Shown: positions 35,727 through 44,890 of the stretch, piece by piece
How positions within the stretch are numbered: the stretch's first letter is position 1
Layout: the number at the start of each line of letters is the position of its first letter
Assembly: GCA_041748075.1 (NCBI GenBank)
Contig: JBGTDX010000162.1
Location: 1 to 64,000 of the forward strand
Reading direction: 5' to 3'
Source of the DNA: JBGSYJ01 sp041748075
Lineage (GTDB): Bacteria > Acidobacteriota > Thermoanaerobaculia > Gp7-AA8
Length of the DNA: 64,000 bases
Position numbers and translations under genes: made by a program
Notes under the pieces: model-generated
Seen by the model: the letters and a program-made list of their open reading frames with translations, nothing else
What the model was told of the DNA's origin: nothing
Databases searched by the model: none

Positions 35727-36530
35727 ATGAACGCGATCGAGTTTCATGACATCGGAGTCCGTCACCCGCTGGTTCACCGGCGGATTCCGACTCTAAAGGA
35801 GTGGTTCATAAGCCGGGCATCGACCGAGACGATCGACAACTGGTTCTGGGCTTTGAAGAACGTCACATTCTCGGTCCAGAAGGGCGACACGCTCGGCATC
35901 ATTGGAGGAAACGGAGCGGGTAAGTCCACGCTTCTCCGAGTGGCCGCGGGAATCATCACACCGTCGGAAGGGGAGGCGGTGGTCCGCGGAAGTCTGGCGC
36001 CGCTCATCGAGCTCGGCACAGGTTTCGATGGAGAGCTCACGGGTCTCGAGAACATCTATTTCAACGGCGCATTGCTGGGCAGATCGAAATCCGAAATCAC
36101 AGCCCGCATGCCCTACATCGTAGAGTTTGCCGGTATCGGAGCGTTCATCGATGCGCCTCTGCGCACGTACTCGACCGGAATGGTCTCGCGACTGGCCTTC
36201 TCGATCGCGACGACCATCGAGCCGGACATCCTTCTGCTCGACGAGATCCTCTCGGTCGGTGATGCGACGTTCAAGAGCAAGTGCACGGATCGGATCCGAA
36301 GCTTCCGGGATCGCGGCACGACGATCCTGCTGGTATCTCACGATCTGAAGGGTCTCGCGGAGCTGTGTGCGAAGACGCTCTGGATCGAGCGCGGCACCGT
36401 GCGAGAATATGGTCCGTCCGCTGAAGTGATCGAGCACTACCTCGAGGTCTCGGAAGCTGCTGCGGAGTCCGCCGGCAATGTGGAGCTGCCTGAGTTTGAC
36501 GATGGGACTCCGGAGCCCGGCGGAGGATGA
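35727..36530 (+). CDS. ABC exporter ATP-binding protein (Wzt/TagH-like)
   Basis: 267 residues. Walker A GIIGGNGAGKSTLLRVAAG (Lys66), a Q-loop region, the signature YSTGMVSRLAFSIAT, Walker B DILLLDEIL and the switch histidine in LVSHDLKG. The N-terminal KNVTFSVQKGDTLGIIG and FINGALLGRS-like (YFNGALLGRS) segments are specific for polysaccharide/teichoic-acid exporters. It ends soon after the nucleotide-binding domain and lacks the C-terminal sugar-binding domain that long Wzt proteins use to recognise capped chains, so it belongs to the short, cap-independent type. It overlaps the glycosyltransferase start by four bases. Confidence 0.92.
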   Translation: MNAIEFHDIGVRHPLVHRRIPTLKEWFISRASTETIDNWFWALKNVTFSVQKGDTLGIIGGNGAGKSTLLRVAAGIITPSEGEAVVRGSLAPLIELGTGFDGELTGLENIYFNGALLGRSKSEITARMPYIVEFAGIGAFIDAPLRTYSTGMVSRLAFSIATTIEPDILLLDEILSVGDATFKSKCTDRIRSFRDRGTTILLVSHDLKGLAELCAKTLWIERGTVREYGPSAEVIEHYLEVSEAAAESAGNVELPEFDDGTPEPGGG

Positions 36531-38596
36531 AGTCCGCCCTTCAGAAAGCGCGCAGAGCGGTCCTGCCGCTGCTTCGCGCAATCCTTCCACGACCGGTCAA
36601 ACGCTATCTCAAGCGATTCTGGGATCCGAATCAGGTGATCACCGAGCAGGAGGCGATGATTCTGGCCGAGAAGCTTTCCGAGGAGGGTTTTTTCGATTCG
36701 GCCGGACTGGAGCTGTCCGAGACTGCCGGACGTTCGACGACCTACGACATCGTGTCGTTCTCGATTATCGACTGGGATTTCCGCTGGCAACGGCCGCAGC
36801 AGATCATGTCCGCGTTTGCCGATGCGGGACACCGTGTGTTCTACATCTCGACTTCCCGGTTCCTGCCGCCCCGCAAGGGCCCGTTCGCCGCGCGGCAGCT
36901 CCGCGAGAACGTCTGGGAGATACTGCTCGCGACTCCGCGTGCATTCGATGTTTACGGAGGAGAGCTGAGGCCGGAGGTCATCGACGCGATCGTATCGGAC
37001 CTGGCGGGGCTGCGGAAACAGTTCGGTATTCAGTGCGCGGTGTCCATTGCGCAGGTTGCGACTTGGACGGCGGCAGTCCTCGCGGCGCGTGAGCGGTTCG
37101 GCTGGCGCGTCGTCTACGACTGCATGGACGAATGGGACAACTTTCCAGGCATGGCGCCTAAGCTCCTCAGCGAAGAGCAGAAGCTGATCAGAAAGGCCGA
37201 CGTGCTCGTGGTCTCGGGCCAGCAGCTGTGGGACAAGCATTCCCCCCTGAATGCCAACAGCGTTCTCGCCAGAAATGCGACGAACTTCGATCACTTTCAC
37301 GATGCTCCTCCCAACGAGCTGCTGTCAGATGTCGAAGGCCCTGTGATCGGCTACTTCGGAGCGATCGCCGAGTGGTTCGATCTCGATCTGGTCGCAGAGC
37401 TTGCGGCGAGCCGTCCCGGCTGGACGTTCGTCCTCATCGGAGGCATTTTCAGCGTCGACGTACGAGGGCTCGAGGCGATGCCGAACGTCAGGGTACTCGG
37501 GCAGAAGCCCTACGAGCTGATGCCTGCCTACCTCCGTCGATTCGATGCCTGCATCATCCCGTTCCAGGTGAACGCGATCACCGAGGCGACCGATCCCGTA
37601 AAGTTCTACGAGTATTTGTCTCAGGGTAAGCCTGTCGTGGCGACACGGATGCCGGAGCTCTACCCGTACCGCGAATTCCTCTATGTCGCGGACGACTCGC
37701 GCGATTTTCTCGGGAAGCTGGAACTCGCGCTCGAGGAGCGCGATCCCATGCTCGCGGAGAACCGCATCGAGCTCGCGCGTCAAAATACCTGGAAGAACCG
37801 TCTCGAGCTGATCAAGGGAGGCATACGCAACGCGCATCCGGAGGCGAGCATCGTGATCGTCTCCTACAACAATCTTCACTACAACAAACTCTGCCTGGCG
37901 AGCGTGCTGCGGAACACGATCTATCCCGACTATGAGGTCATCGTGGTCGACAACGCCTCGACGGACGGAACAGCGGAGTATCTGAGTGACCTCGAGCGCG
38001 AGCACGAGCAGGTGCGCGTGATCCTCAACCAGGAAAATCGCGGGTTCGCGAAAGCGAACAACCAGGGGCTGGAAATCGCATCGGGTCAGAGACTCGTCCT
38101 TCTGAACAACGACACTGTGGTTCCACACGGATGGCTCACCAGACTTCTCCGGCAACTGGAGAAGAAGGAGATCGGACTCGTCAACAGCGTCACGAACTTT
38201 TCGGGGAACGAGTCGAAGGTCCCGGTGACGTATACCGACCTGTCTGGGATGGAGAAGTTCGCGGAAGACTACACCAATGCCCATGACGGCAGATTTTTCG
38301 ACATCAAAGTTGCCGCCATGTATTGCGTAGCGATGAGGCGGGAGACGTTCGAGGAAGTCGGCCCGCTCGACGAGCAGTTCGGGATGGGCATGTTCGAGGA
38401 TGACGACTATTCGCACAGGATGCGCCTTGCCGGCTATCGCGTAGTCTGTGTCGAAGATGCCTTCGTTCACCACTTCGGTCAGGCATCGTTCAAGAAACTT
38501 TCTCAGAGCGAGTATCAGGCGATCTGGGACCGCAATCAGAAAATATATGAAGAGAAATGGGGCACCGCGTGGGAAGCCCACCGGCACCGGAAGTGA
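36527..38596 (+). CDS. Two-domain glycosyltransferase: GT4-like plus GT2
   Basis: 689 residues. Residues about 70-430 are a GT-B domain starting YDIVSFSIIDWDFRWQRPQQ, with VVYDCMDEWDNFPG, GYFGAIAEWFDLDLV and ITEATDPVKFYEYLSQGKPV as donor-side landmarks. Residues about 440-680 are a GT2 domain: ASIVIVSYNNLHYNKLCL, IVVDNASTDGTAEYL, VLLNNDTVVPHGWL (DxD region) and MFEDDDYSHRMRLAGYRVV. The N-terminal 60 residues are basic and helical. The same GT4-GT2 pair occurs again inside the 1820-residue protein downstream, with long stretches nearly identical in sequence. Its coupling to the exporter ATPase gene suggests chain synthesis tied to export. Confidence 0.87.
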   Translation: MKSALQKARRAVLPLLRAILPRPVKRYLKRFWDPNQVITEQEAMILAEKLSEEGFFDSAGLELSETAGRSTTYDIVSFSIIDWDFRWQRPQQIMSAFADAGHRVFYISTSRFLPPRKGPFAARQLRENVWEILLATPRAFDVYGGELRPEVIDAIVSDLAGLRKQFGIQCAVSIAQVATWTAAVLAARERFGWRVVYDCMDEWDNFPGMAPKLLSEEQKLIRKADVLVVSGQQLWDKHSPLNANSVLARNATNFDHFHDAPPNELLSDVEGPVIGYFGAIAEWFDLDLVAELAASRPGWTFVLIGGIFSVDVRGLEAMPNVRVLGQKPYELMPAYLRRFDACIIPFQVNAITEATDPVKFYEYLSQGKPVVATRMPELYPYREFLYVADDSRDFLGKLELALEERDPMLAENRIELARQNTWKNRLELIKGGIRNAHPEASIVIVSYNNLHYNKLCLASVLRNTIYPDYEVIVVDNASTDGTAEYLSDLEREHEQVRVILNQENRGFAKANNQGLEIASGQRLVLLNNDTVVPHGWLTRLLRQLEKKEIGLVNSVTNFSGNESKVPVTYTDLSGMEKFAEDYTNAHDGRFFDIKVAAMYCVAMRRETFEEVGPLDEQFGMGMFEDDDYSHRMRLAGYRVVCVEDAFVHHFGQASFKKLSQSEYQAIWDRNQKIYEEKWGTAWEAHRHRK

Positions 38597-38654
38597 GCGG
38601 CCCCTCGAGAAGGTGGGGCGTGCTGCGAACATGGCTCGATCTGACGGGATTGCG

Positions 38655-38660
38655 TAGAAT
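38655..38660 (+). promoter_or_regulatory. -10-like hexamer before the 38688 methyltransferase
   Basis: TAGAAT lies 27 bases before the ATG at 38688, in the 91-base gap after the two-domain glycosyltransferase. No clear -35. Low-confidence internal promoter. Confidence 0.3.
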
Positions 38661-38687
38661 GCTCCGGGCTCCCGCGCTCAATCTCCA

Positions 38688-39368
38688 ATGATCCGCAAAA
38701 TTAAAGACGAGCCTTCGGCATTGAAGCCGCGACTATTTCTCGAAACCTACGAGAAGGTTTTTCAGCAGCTCGCTGATCGACCGGTAGCTCTGCTCGAGCT
38801 CGGCATTCATCAGGGGGGCTCGCTGCGCCAGTGGCGGGAGTTTTTTCCGCACGGCATCATTGCCGGCCTGGATGTTCAGCCGATTCCTCCCTTCGAGGGG
38901 GACGAGGGAGTGCATATTTTCCAGGGACGACAGGAAGACACGGACGTGCTCGATCGCATCGCGAAGGAAGTCGCCCCATCCGGTTTCGACATCATCATCG
39001 ATGACTGCTCGCACATCGCCGAGTTCACTCGTGTGAGCTTCTGGCACCTCTTAGAGCACCATCTCAAGCCAGGTGGTATCTACGTGATCGAGGACTGGGG
39101 AACCGGTTTCTGGGCGAGCTGGCCAGATGGCCATCGGTACGAAGGGTCGAATCATTCGGCGGGAATGGTGGGATTCGTCAAAGAGCTCGTCGACGAGTGT
39201 GGGCGCTTTGACATGACCGATCCATTTGTTCCGGCGTCAGAAACGCATCCTCCCGCGGCTTCGAGATTCGAAAGCATCAGGATCTCTCTGGGTCAGGTCT
39301 TCGTCGTGAAAGCCGGCGCGGAGAACACAGCGCCTCGGGGCGACAACGGAAGCGTGGATGGACGATAA
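38688..39368 (+). CDS. SAM-dependent methyltransferase of the cephalosporin-hydroxylase/sugar O-methyltransferase type
   Basis: 226 residues. LLELGIHQGGSLRQWREFFP is the SAM-binding loop, followed by IAGLDVQP (motif II), FDIIIDDCSHIAEFTRVSF (motif III with metal-ligand acids) and LKPGGIYVIEDWGTGFW. This pattern is shared by macrocin/mycinamicin- and MycE-like sugar O-methyltransferases, which are metal dependent. It probably methylates a sugar in the glycan. The last 11 bases overlap the start of the giant glycosyltransferase, implying coupling. Substrate is inference. Confidence 0.83.
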   Translation: MIRKIKDEPSALKPRLFLETYEKVFQQLADRPVALLELGIHQGGSLRQWREFFPHGIIAGLDVQPIPPFEGDEGVHIFQGRQEDTDVLDRIAKEVAPSGFDIIIDDCSHIAEFTRVSFWHLLEHHLKPGGIYVIEDWGTGFWASWPDGHRYEGSNHSAGMVGFVKELVDECGRFDMTDPFVPASETHPPAASRFESIRISLGQVFVVKAGAENTAPRGDNGSVDGR

Positions 39369-42300
39369 GGTCTCCATCATCCTTCTGAACTACAACGGCG
39401 GTGAACACACGGTCACATGTCTCGAGTCGCTCGAACAGCTGAATTATCCAACGGACCGGCTGGAGATCATCGTCGTCGACAACGCCTCGACTGACGGTTC
39501 GGCTGAAGCAATCGGTCAGTCATTTCCCCATGTGAAGCTGATCAGAAGCCCCGAGAACGTCGGATTTTCCAAAGGCGCGAACCTCGGTGCCAGCCACGCT
39601 TCAGGCGGCTACCTCGCATTTCTGAACAACGACATGAAGGTGGATCCGGAATGGCTCGGTCCGCTGGTCGCGGCGATGGCCGATCCCTCGATCGGGTGCG
39701 CGGGGTCGGTGATTCGCAGCTGGGATGGTGCGACGGTCGAATTCGGGGGACGGCGCAGCGATGCGTTTGCGATCTCGTACTCTGCTGCCACGGATGCACC
39801 GCCTGCCGAGGAGATCGCCTCGGGATATCAGCTGTTCGTATCCGGCGGTGCGATGCTCGTTCGAGCTTCGCTCTTTCGCCAGGCTGGAGGTTTCGATCCC
39901 GGGTACTTCATGTATCAGGAAGATATCGACCTCTGCTGGAGGCTCTGGCTCAACGGCTCGTCATGCATGCTCGTTCCCGACTCGGGGGTGTTCCATCGCG
40001 GCGGAGCGAGCTCGAGCCGGCTGAGTCCTCAGGTAGTTCAGGGCATGAGTCAGGCAAACGTACTGGCGACACTCTTCAAGAATCTCGAGGATGAAGCCGT
40101 TCGCTCGTCACTGCCGCTGGTAATCGTCTACCTACTCATGCGAAGCGCCGATCAGGTGGAGGGCATTGAAGGGTTCGAGCGCGCCATGAAGGTATTTCGT
40201 GACGCCCTGCCGGAGCTGGTTGAAAGAAGGAAAATGGTTCAATCCACGCGGTTGCGAAGCGATGCTAAGTTGTGGGACCTCGTGGAACACCCGCTGAGCT
40301 TTCTCGAGGGGGCCGGTTCATTCACGAAGCTGCTGGCGGTCATGATGGGTGACACGGTCCCTGAGTATTCTCTGGAGAAGGCAGAGGGGTTGCAGAATCT
40401 GGTCGGGATCTGGGCCGAACGGGCAGCCGACATCATCGGCACATGCGGCGAGGTTTTTGCGATCGAGAAGGGGAGGCAGGATCGGATGCGCCGGCTCGAA
40501 ATTGCGGCGCGTGACTCCGTCATTGGCCAGCGCGACGAAGGAATTGTCTTTCTTCAGCAGATGCTGAAGACCAGGGAAACCGAACTCACCGCGTTACGCG
40601 AGCAGCTCGAGGTGCTGTCGAACCGCACTCGGAAGTACGATTCTTATGTCCGGCTTGCGGAGCTCGTCGCGGAGGTCGCCGAGGAGTTCGGGGTTCCCAA
40701 TCTTTCGTTCGATCCTCGCAGCACGGCGACATCGGGGCAGTCCGAGCTTCCCGCCCCGATTTCGCACGGGTCGAGATTCGACATCATCTGTTTTTCGATC
40801 ATCGACTGGGAGTTCCGGTGGCAGAGGCCTCAGCAGCTCATGTCGCAGTTTGCCGACCATGGGCACCGCGTCTTCTACATCAGCATCGCGCGGATTCTCC
40901 CGGTCGCCGGTGAGCGATTCCGCGTAATCCCCCTTCGGGAGAACGTCTGGGAAATTCAACTTGCGCTCCCGATGCGGGTGGACGTCTACGGCGGCAATCT
41001 GTCGCGTGAGCTCGCAATGCTCGTCACCGAGGATCTCCGTGCGCTGCGCGATGCATTCAGGATTTCAGAAGCCGTATCCATGATCCAGGTTGCGACCTGG
41101 GCGGGCGTTGCCTACCAGACCAGGGACTTGTTCGGCTGGCCGGTGGTGTACGACTGCATGGACGAGTGGGACACCTTCCCCGGCATGGCGAATGCGCTCC
41201 TGACAGCCGAGCGCCGATTGATCCGGGAAGCCGACCTCGTGGTCGTCACCGCGCAGAAGCTCCTCGAAAAGTATCGGAACGCGAACGAGCATGTCATTCT
41301 GGCCCGCAACGCCGCCGACTTCGAACGCTTTTATCGGGCGGAGCCGAGCGATGTTCTCGAGGACATGCCGCGTCCTGTCGTCGGATACTTCGGCGCGATT
41401 GCGGAATGGTTCGATCTCGATCTGATGGTCCGGATCGCGCGCGAGCGTCCGAAATACTCGTTCGTTCTCATCGGGGGAGTCTTCGGCCTCGACATGCGTG
41501 ATCTCGAGGATCTGTCGAACGTCTACATACTCGGACAGCAGCCCTACGAGACGATGCCTTCCTACCTTCGCGGGTTTGATGCCTGCATCATCCCGTTCAA
41601 AGTCAATGCGGTGACCGAGGCGACGGATCCGGTCAAGTTCTACGAATTCATCAGCCAGGGCAAAGCGGTCGTATCGACGACGATGCCGGAGCTTTACCCT
41701 TATGACGAGCTTCTCTACATCGCGAGAGACCAGGAGGATTTTCTTCAGAAGCTCGACCTTGCGCTGCGCGAGAACGACGACACGCTGGTGGAGCAGCGGA
41801 TCGAGCTGGCGCGTGCCAACGCATGGCCGGCGCGCTATGAGGCGATTCGAAGCGCAATCTCCGCTGTCGTGCCAAAGGTCAGCATCATCATCGTGACCTT
41901 TCATAATCTCGATTTCACGCGGCAATGCATCGACAGTGTGATGGGGAATACCCTCCATCCAGATTTCGAGATCATCATCGTCGATAACGCATCGGCCGAC
42001 GGAACGCGCGATTACCTTCTCGAGCTGGAAGAAAAGCATGACAACGTCAGAGTGATTCTCAATGACGAGAACGCCGGATTCGCCAGGGCGAACAATCAGG
42101 GCCTCAGCGTAGCGACCGGTGAGTATCTGGTTCTGCTCAACAACGATACGGTCGTTCCGCGGGGATGGCTCAACGGTCTGATTCGGCACCTTCGGGATCC
42201 CGAGATCGGACTCGTGAACAGCGTGACGAATTTCTCAGGTAACGAGTCTCGGATCGAAGTGCCGTATACCGACATCGACGGCATGGAGGATTTCGCTGCC

Positions 42301-44820
42301 CGCTATATGGCCGCTCACTTCGACGAGATCTTCGACATCCGCGTTGCGGCCATGTACTGCGTCGCGATGCGGCGCGAGGTGTATGAGCGCGTCGGACCTC
42401 TCGATGAGGCCTTTGGCGTCGGGATGTTCGAAGATGACGACTACTCGCACCGCATGCGGCTGGCGAGCTACCGCGTGGTTTGCGCGGAAGACGCTTTCGT
42501 CCATCATTTCGGGCAGGCTTCGTTCAAGAAGCTCGACCCCGAGACCTACCAGAAGATCTGGGACGCGAACCAGACGCATTTCCAGACGAAGTGGAACATG
42601 CCGTGGAAGGCTCACACAGCCCGGAGGCCTGAGCACAAGCGGTCGAGGCAGCCCGAGCGCGCCGCTCTGGAGATTCTTTTCGCGAAGCTTGCCAGGCAAA
42701 GAGAGCTGTCAGAGGCGCAAATGGAGAAAGCCTCGGAAGTAGCCGACTTTCAAGGCCGGATAGCCGCGTCAAAAGAGCGGATCGACATGCTCGAGCACCT
42801 CCTTCACGTTACGAAAAACGAGCTCCACTCGATCCAGGAGCTGAAGGTTCTGAAGCTTGCAGGCGTGTACTGGCGAGCGATGAGCTTCCTCCGCGGACGC
42901 CGGCCCGACGGCAGTCCCGCGTTGACAACCGAGTCGTTTGCTCCTCTGGTCGAGTCAGCGCCTCCACTTCCGGCCGAGAGTGCCGTCGATGCAGCTCAAA
43001 CTCCTGCCGTCGTCGATGTGATACCGAAAGTTCCTGCAGCGGAACCTGTAGCGCGAATTGACCGCCTCGACACTGACCGGCCGGTGGTCTATGACGTGAT
43101 CTGTTTCCCGATCATCGACTGGGACTTTCGATTGCAGCGCCCCCAGCAGATGATGCTTCAGTTCGCCTCGGCCGGTCACCGCGTTTTCTATGTGAGCCAC
43201 CAGATCAGACTCAAAGGCGACGCCTGCGAAGTCAGACAGGTGGCCGAGAGGGTCTTCGAAGTATCCCTACGCGGCTCTCCGCGTGACGTCTACGTACAAT
43301 CGATGACGCGGAAGGATGCCGCGCTGCTGGAAGAAGGTATCCGTGTTCTGCGCACTGAGTACGGCATCTCGGAGGCCGCATCGATCGTACAGCTTCCTTT
43401 CTGGGCGCCCCTGGTGCTGCGCCTGAACAGCGAATATGGGTGGCCCGTGATCTACGACATGATGGACAACATGGCCGCGTTTGCGACGAGTCCGAAAAGC
43501 ATTCTGGAAGTCGAGGAACAACTCCTGACCTCGGCTGATCTGGTCGTGGTGACGTCTACGAGTCTCGAGCGCCAGGCGGAGGCGAAGAGCTCGAACGTGG
43601 CGCTGATCCGAAACGGAGTCGACTACGAGCATTTCGCGAAGATCTCGACTGCGAGTCCTTTTCACACGCATGGAGGCCGACCCCTGATCGGTTACTACGG
43701 AGCGATCGCTGATTGGTTCGATGTCGATCTGGTCGCCGAGCTCGCGCGCCGTCATCCGGAATGGGACTTCGTGCTCGTCGGGTCGACGGTGTCATCGAAC
43801 GTCAAGCGGTTGCGAAAGCTCAGGAACATGAGTCTCGCAGGCGAGCGTCCGTACGCCGACCTCCCGATGTGGCTGGAACGATTTGACGTCGCGATCATCC
43901 CCTTCCGGATTACACCGCTCACCGAAGCGACCAACCCGGTAAAGGCGTACGAGATGCTCGCCGGAGGAAAGCCGGTCGTATCCGTTCCGATGCCCGAAGT
44001 CGCGGCGATGGCGCCGTTGATCAGGCTCGCGTCGACTGTCGAAGAGTTTGAGACCCAGATCCTTCAGGCAATCGAATTCGACTACGAGCCATGGATCGTC
44101 GAGAAGCGTCGTGCCTTCGCCAGGCAGAACACCTGGCATAGAAGACAGGAGACATTCGACGTCCGGATTCGTGAAACGTACGGAAAAGTCCTGATCGTCA
44201 TGGACGTTCCGGAACGGAAGAGATCCGTGTTGAGGGATCTGAACGAAATACTCGGCCTGACGCTCTGGCCGAATCTGGAGGTTGTCGTTCTGACGTCCGA
44301 CACGTTCCTCGCAAGGTCTGACGAGCTGGCGGCGAGGCTGCGTGAACAGAAGAGAAACGTGCGGCTGGAGGCTCTGTCCGGAGAAGCATTCTCGCAGGCT
44401 GCCAACCGGCTGTTCTCCGGTTCGGACGCAGACTATCTCGTGATACTCCCGTTCGGGGTGGAGCTCCACGAAGGCTGGCTGAACCGATTGATCCGCCACC
44501 TGGATCGCGATGAAGGGATCGGAGTGCTGATGCCTGAGATCGTGGCGAATGACATCGAGGCCGATGCTCTGGCGGATCGAATCGAAGAGAACGACGGCAA
44601 GATCGTCGAGGATGGTGGCGAGTCTCCCGTAGTGATACTGCGCCGGGAAATGGTCGACCGGATCGGACCGCTCGGCGAAGACCTGCGATCAGCCCAGGCG
44701 GCTGCTCGAAGCTACGGTAGACAGGCGCGTACGTCGATGCTGCGCGTCGTCCGGGCTCGGGACGTCCTGGTGAGGTTCGAAGGGGAATCTCGCTCTGTGC
44801 AGACAGAGGAGACCACCTGA
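39358..44820 (+). CDS. Giant five-module glycosyltransferase (GT2 - GT4 - GT2 - GT4 - GT2-like)
   Basis: 1820 residues in one frame. Module 1 (1-280): GT2, with VSIILLNYNGGEHTV, IVVDNASTDGSAEAI, FLNNDMKVDPEWL and QEDIDLCWRLW. A helical linker follows (280-465). Module 2 (about 473-835): GT4-like, from FDIICFSIIDWEFRWQRPQQ to TEATDPVKFYEFISQGKAV. Module 3 (about 839-1080): GT2, with VSIIIVTFHNLDF, VLLNNDTVVPRGWL and MFEDDDYSHRMRLASYRVV. A charged coiled-coil-like linker is next (1095-1180). Module 4 (about 1240-1600): GT4-like, from YDVICFPIIDWDFRLQRPQQ, lacking the DCMDEWD form (has YDMMDNMA). Module 5 (about 1610-1795): a degenerate GT2-like fold (VLIVMDVPERKRSVL, LVILPFGVELHEGWL) with no clear DxD. 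Modules 2-3 copy the neighbouring 689-residue protein. Such a chain could add several sugars in order. Confidence 0.85.
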   Translation: MDDKVSIILLNYNGGEHTVTCLESLEQLNYPTDRLEIIVVDNASTDGSAEAIGQSFPHVKLIRSPENVGFSKGANLGASHASGGYLAFLNNDMKVDPEWLGPLVAAMADPSIGCAGSVIRSWDGATVEFGGRRSDAFAISYSAATDAPPAEEIASGYQLFVSGGAMLVRASLFRQAGGFDPGYFMYQEDIDLCWRLWLNGSSCMLVPDSGVFHRGGASSSRLSPQVVQGMSQANVLATLFKNLEDEAVRSSLPLVIVYLLMRSADQVEGIEGFERAMKVFRDALPELVERRKMVQSTRLRSDAKLWDLVEHPLSFLEGAGSFTKLLAVMMGDTVPEYSLEKAEGLQNLVGIWAERAADIIGTCGEVFAIEKGRQDRMRRLEIAARDSVIGQRDEGIVFLQQMLKTRETELTALREQLEVLSNRTRKYDSYVRLAELVAEVAEEFGVPNLSFDPRSTATSGQSELPAPISHGSRFDIICFSIIDWEFRWQRPQQLMSQFADHGHRVFYISIARILPVAGERFRVIPLRENVWEIQLALPMRVDVYGGNLSRELAMLVTEDLRALRDAFRISEAVSMIQVATWAGVAYQTRDLFGWPVVYDCMDEWDTFPGMANALLTAERRLIREADLVVVTAQKLLEKYRNANEHVILARNAADFERFYRAEPSDVLEDMPRPVVGYFGAIAEWFDLDLMVRIARERPKYSFVLIGGVFGLDMRDLEDLSNVYILGQQPYETMPSYLRGFDACIIPFKVNAVTEATDPVKFYEFISQGKAVVSTTMPELYPYDELLYIARDQEDFLQKLDLALRENDDTLVEQRIELARANAWPARYEAIRSAISAVVPKVSIIIVTFHNLDFTRQCIDSVMGNTLHPDFEIIIVDNASADGTRDYLLELEEKHDNVRVILNDENAGFARANNQGLSVATGEYLVLLNNDTVVPRGWLNGLIRHLRDPEIGLVNSVTNFSGNESRIEVPYTDIDGMEDFAARYMAAHFDEIFDIRVAAMYCVAMRREVYERVGPLDEAFGVGMFEDDDYSHRMRLASYRVVCAEDAFVHHFGQASFKKLDPETYQKIWDANQTHFQTKWNMPWKAHTARRPEHKRSRQPERAALEILFAKLARQRELSEAQMEKASEVADFQGRIAASKERIDMLEHLLHVTKNELHSIQELKVLKLAGVYWRAMSFLRGRRPDGSPALTTESFAPLVESAPPLPAESAVDAAQTPAVVDVIPKVPAAEPVARIDRLDTDRPVVYDVICFPIIDWDFRLQRPQQMMLQFASAGHRVFYVSHQIRLKGDACEVRQVAERVFEVSLRGSPRDVYVQSMTRKDAALLEEGIRVLRTEYGISEAASIVQLPFWAPLVLRLNSEYGWPVIYDMMDNMAAFATSPKSILEVEEQLLTSADLVVVTSTSLERQAEAKSSNVALIRNGVDYEHFAKISTASPFHTHGGRPLIGYYGAIADWFDVDLVAELARRHPEWDFVLVGSTVSSNVKRLRKLRNMSLAGERPYADLPMWLERFDVAIIPFRITPLTEATNPVKAYEMLAGGKPVVSVPMPEVAAMAPLIRLASTVEEFETQILQAIEFDYEPWIVEKRRAFARQNTWHRRQETFDVRIRETYGKVLIVMDVPERKRSVLRDLNEILGLTLWPNLEVVVLTSDTFLARSDELAARLREQKRNVRLEALSGEAFSQAANRLFSGSDADYLVILPFGVELHEGWLNRLIRHLDRDEGIGVLMPEIVANDIEADALADRIEENDGKIVEDGGESPVVILRREMVDRIGPLGEDLRSAQAAARSYGRQARTSMLRVVRARDVLVRFEGESRSVQTEETT

Positions 44821-44853
44821 TGAAAGCGGGGGAGGCGCAGGCGGTGGGCACGC

Positions 44854-44882
44854 TTGTCGCCGTCGAAGCCCTGGGATATGGT
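44854..44882 (+). promoter_or_regulatory. Predicted start-proximal promoter for the UDP-GlcNAc 2-epimerase gene
   Basis: TTGTCG (44854-44859), 17-base spacer, TATGGT (44877-44882). The TTG start at 44891 follows after 8 bases, so a transcript from here would be almost leaderless. By-eye call. Confidence 0.35.
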
Positions 44883-44890
44883 CGTCGGCC

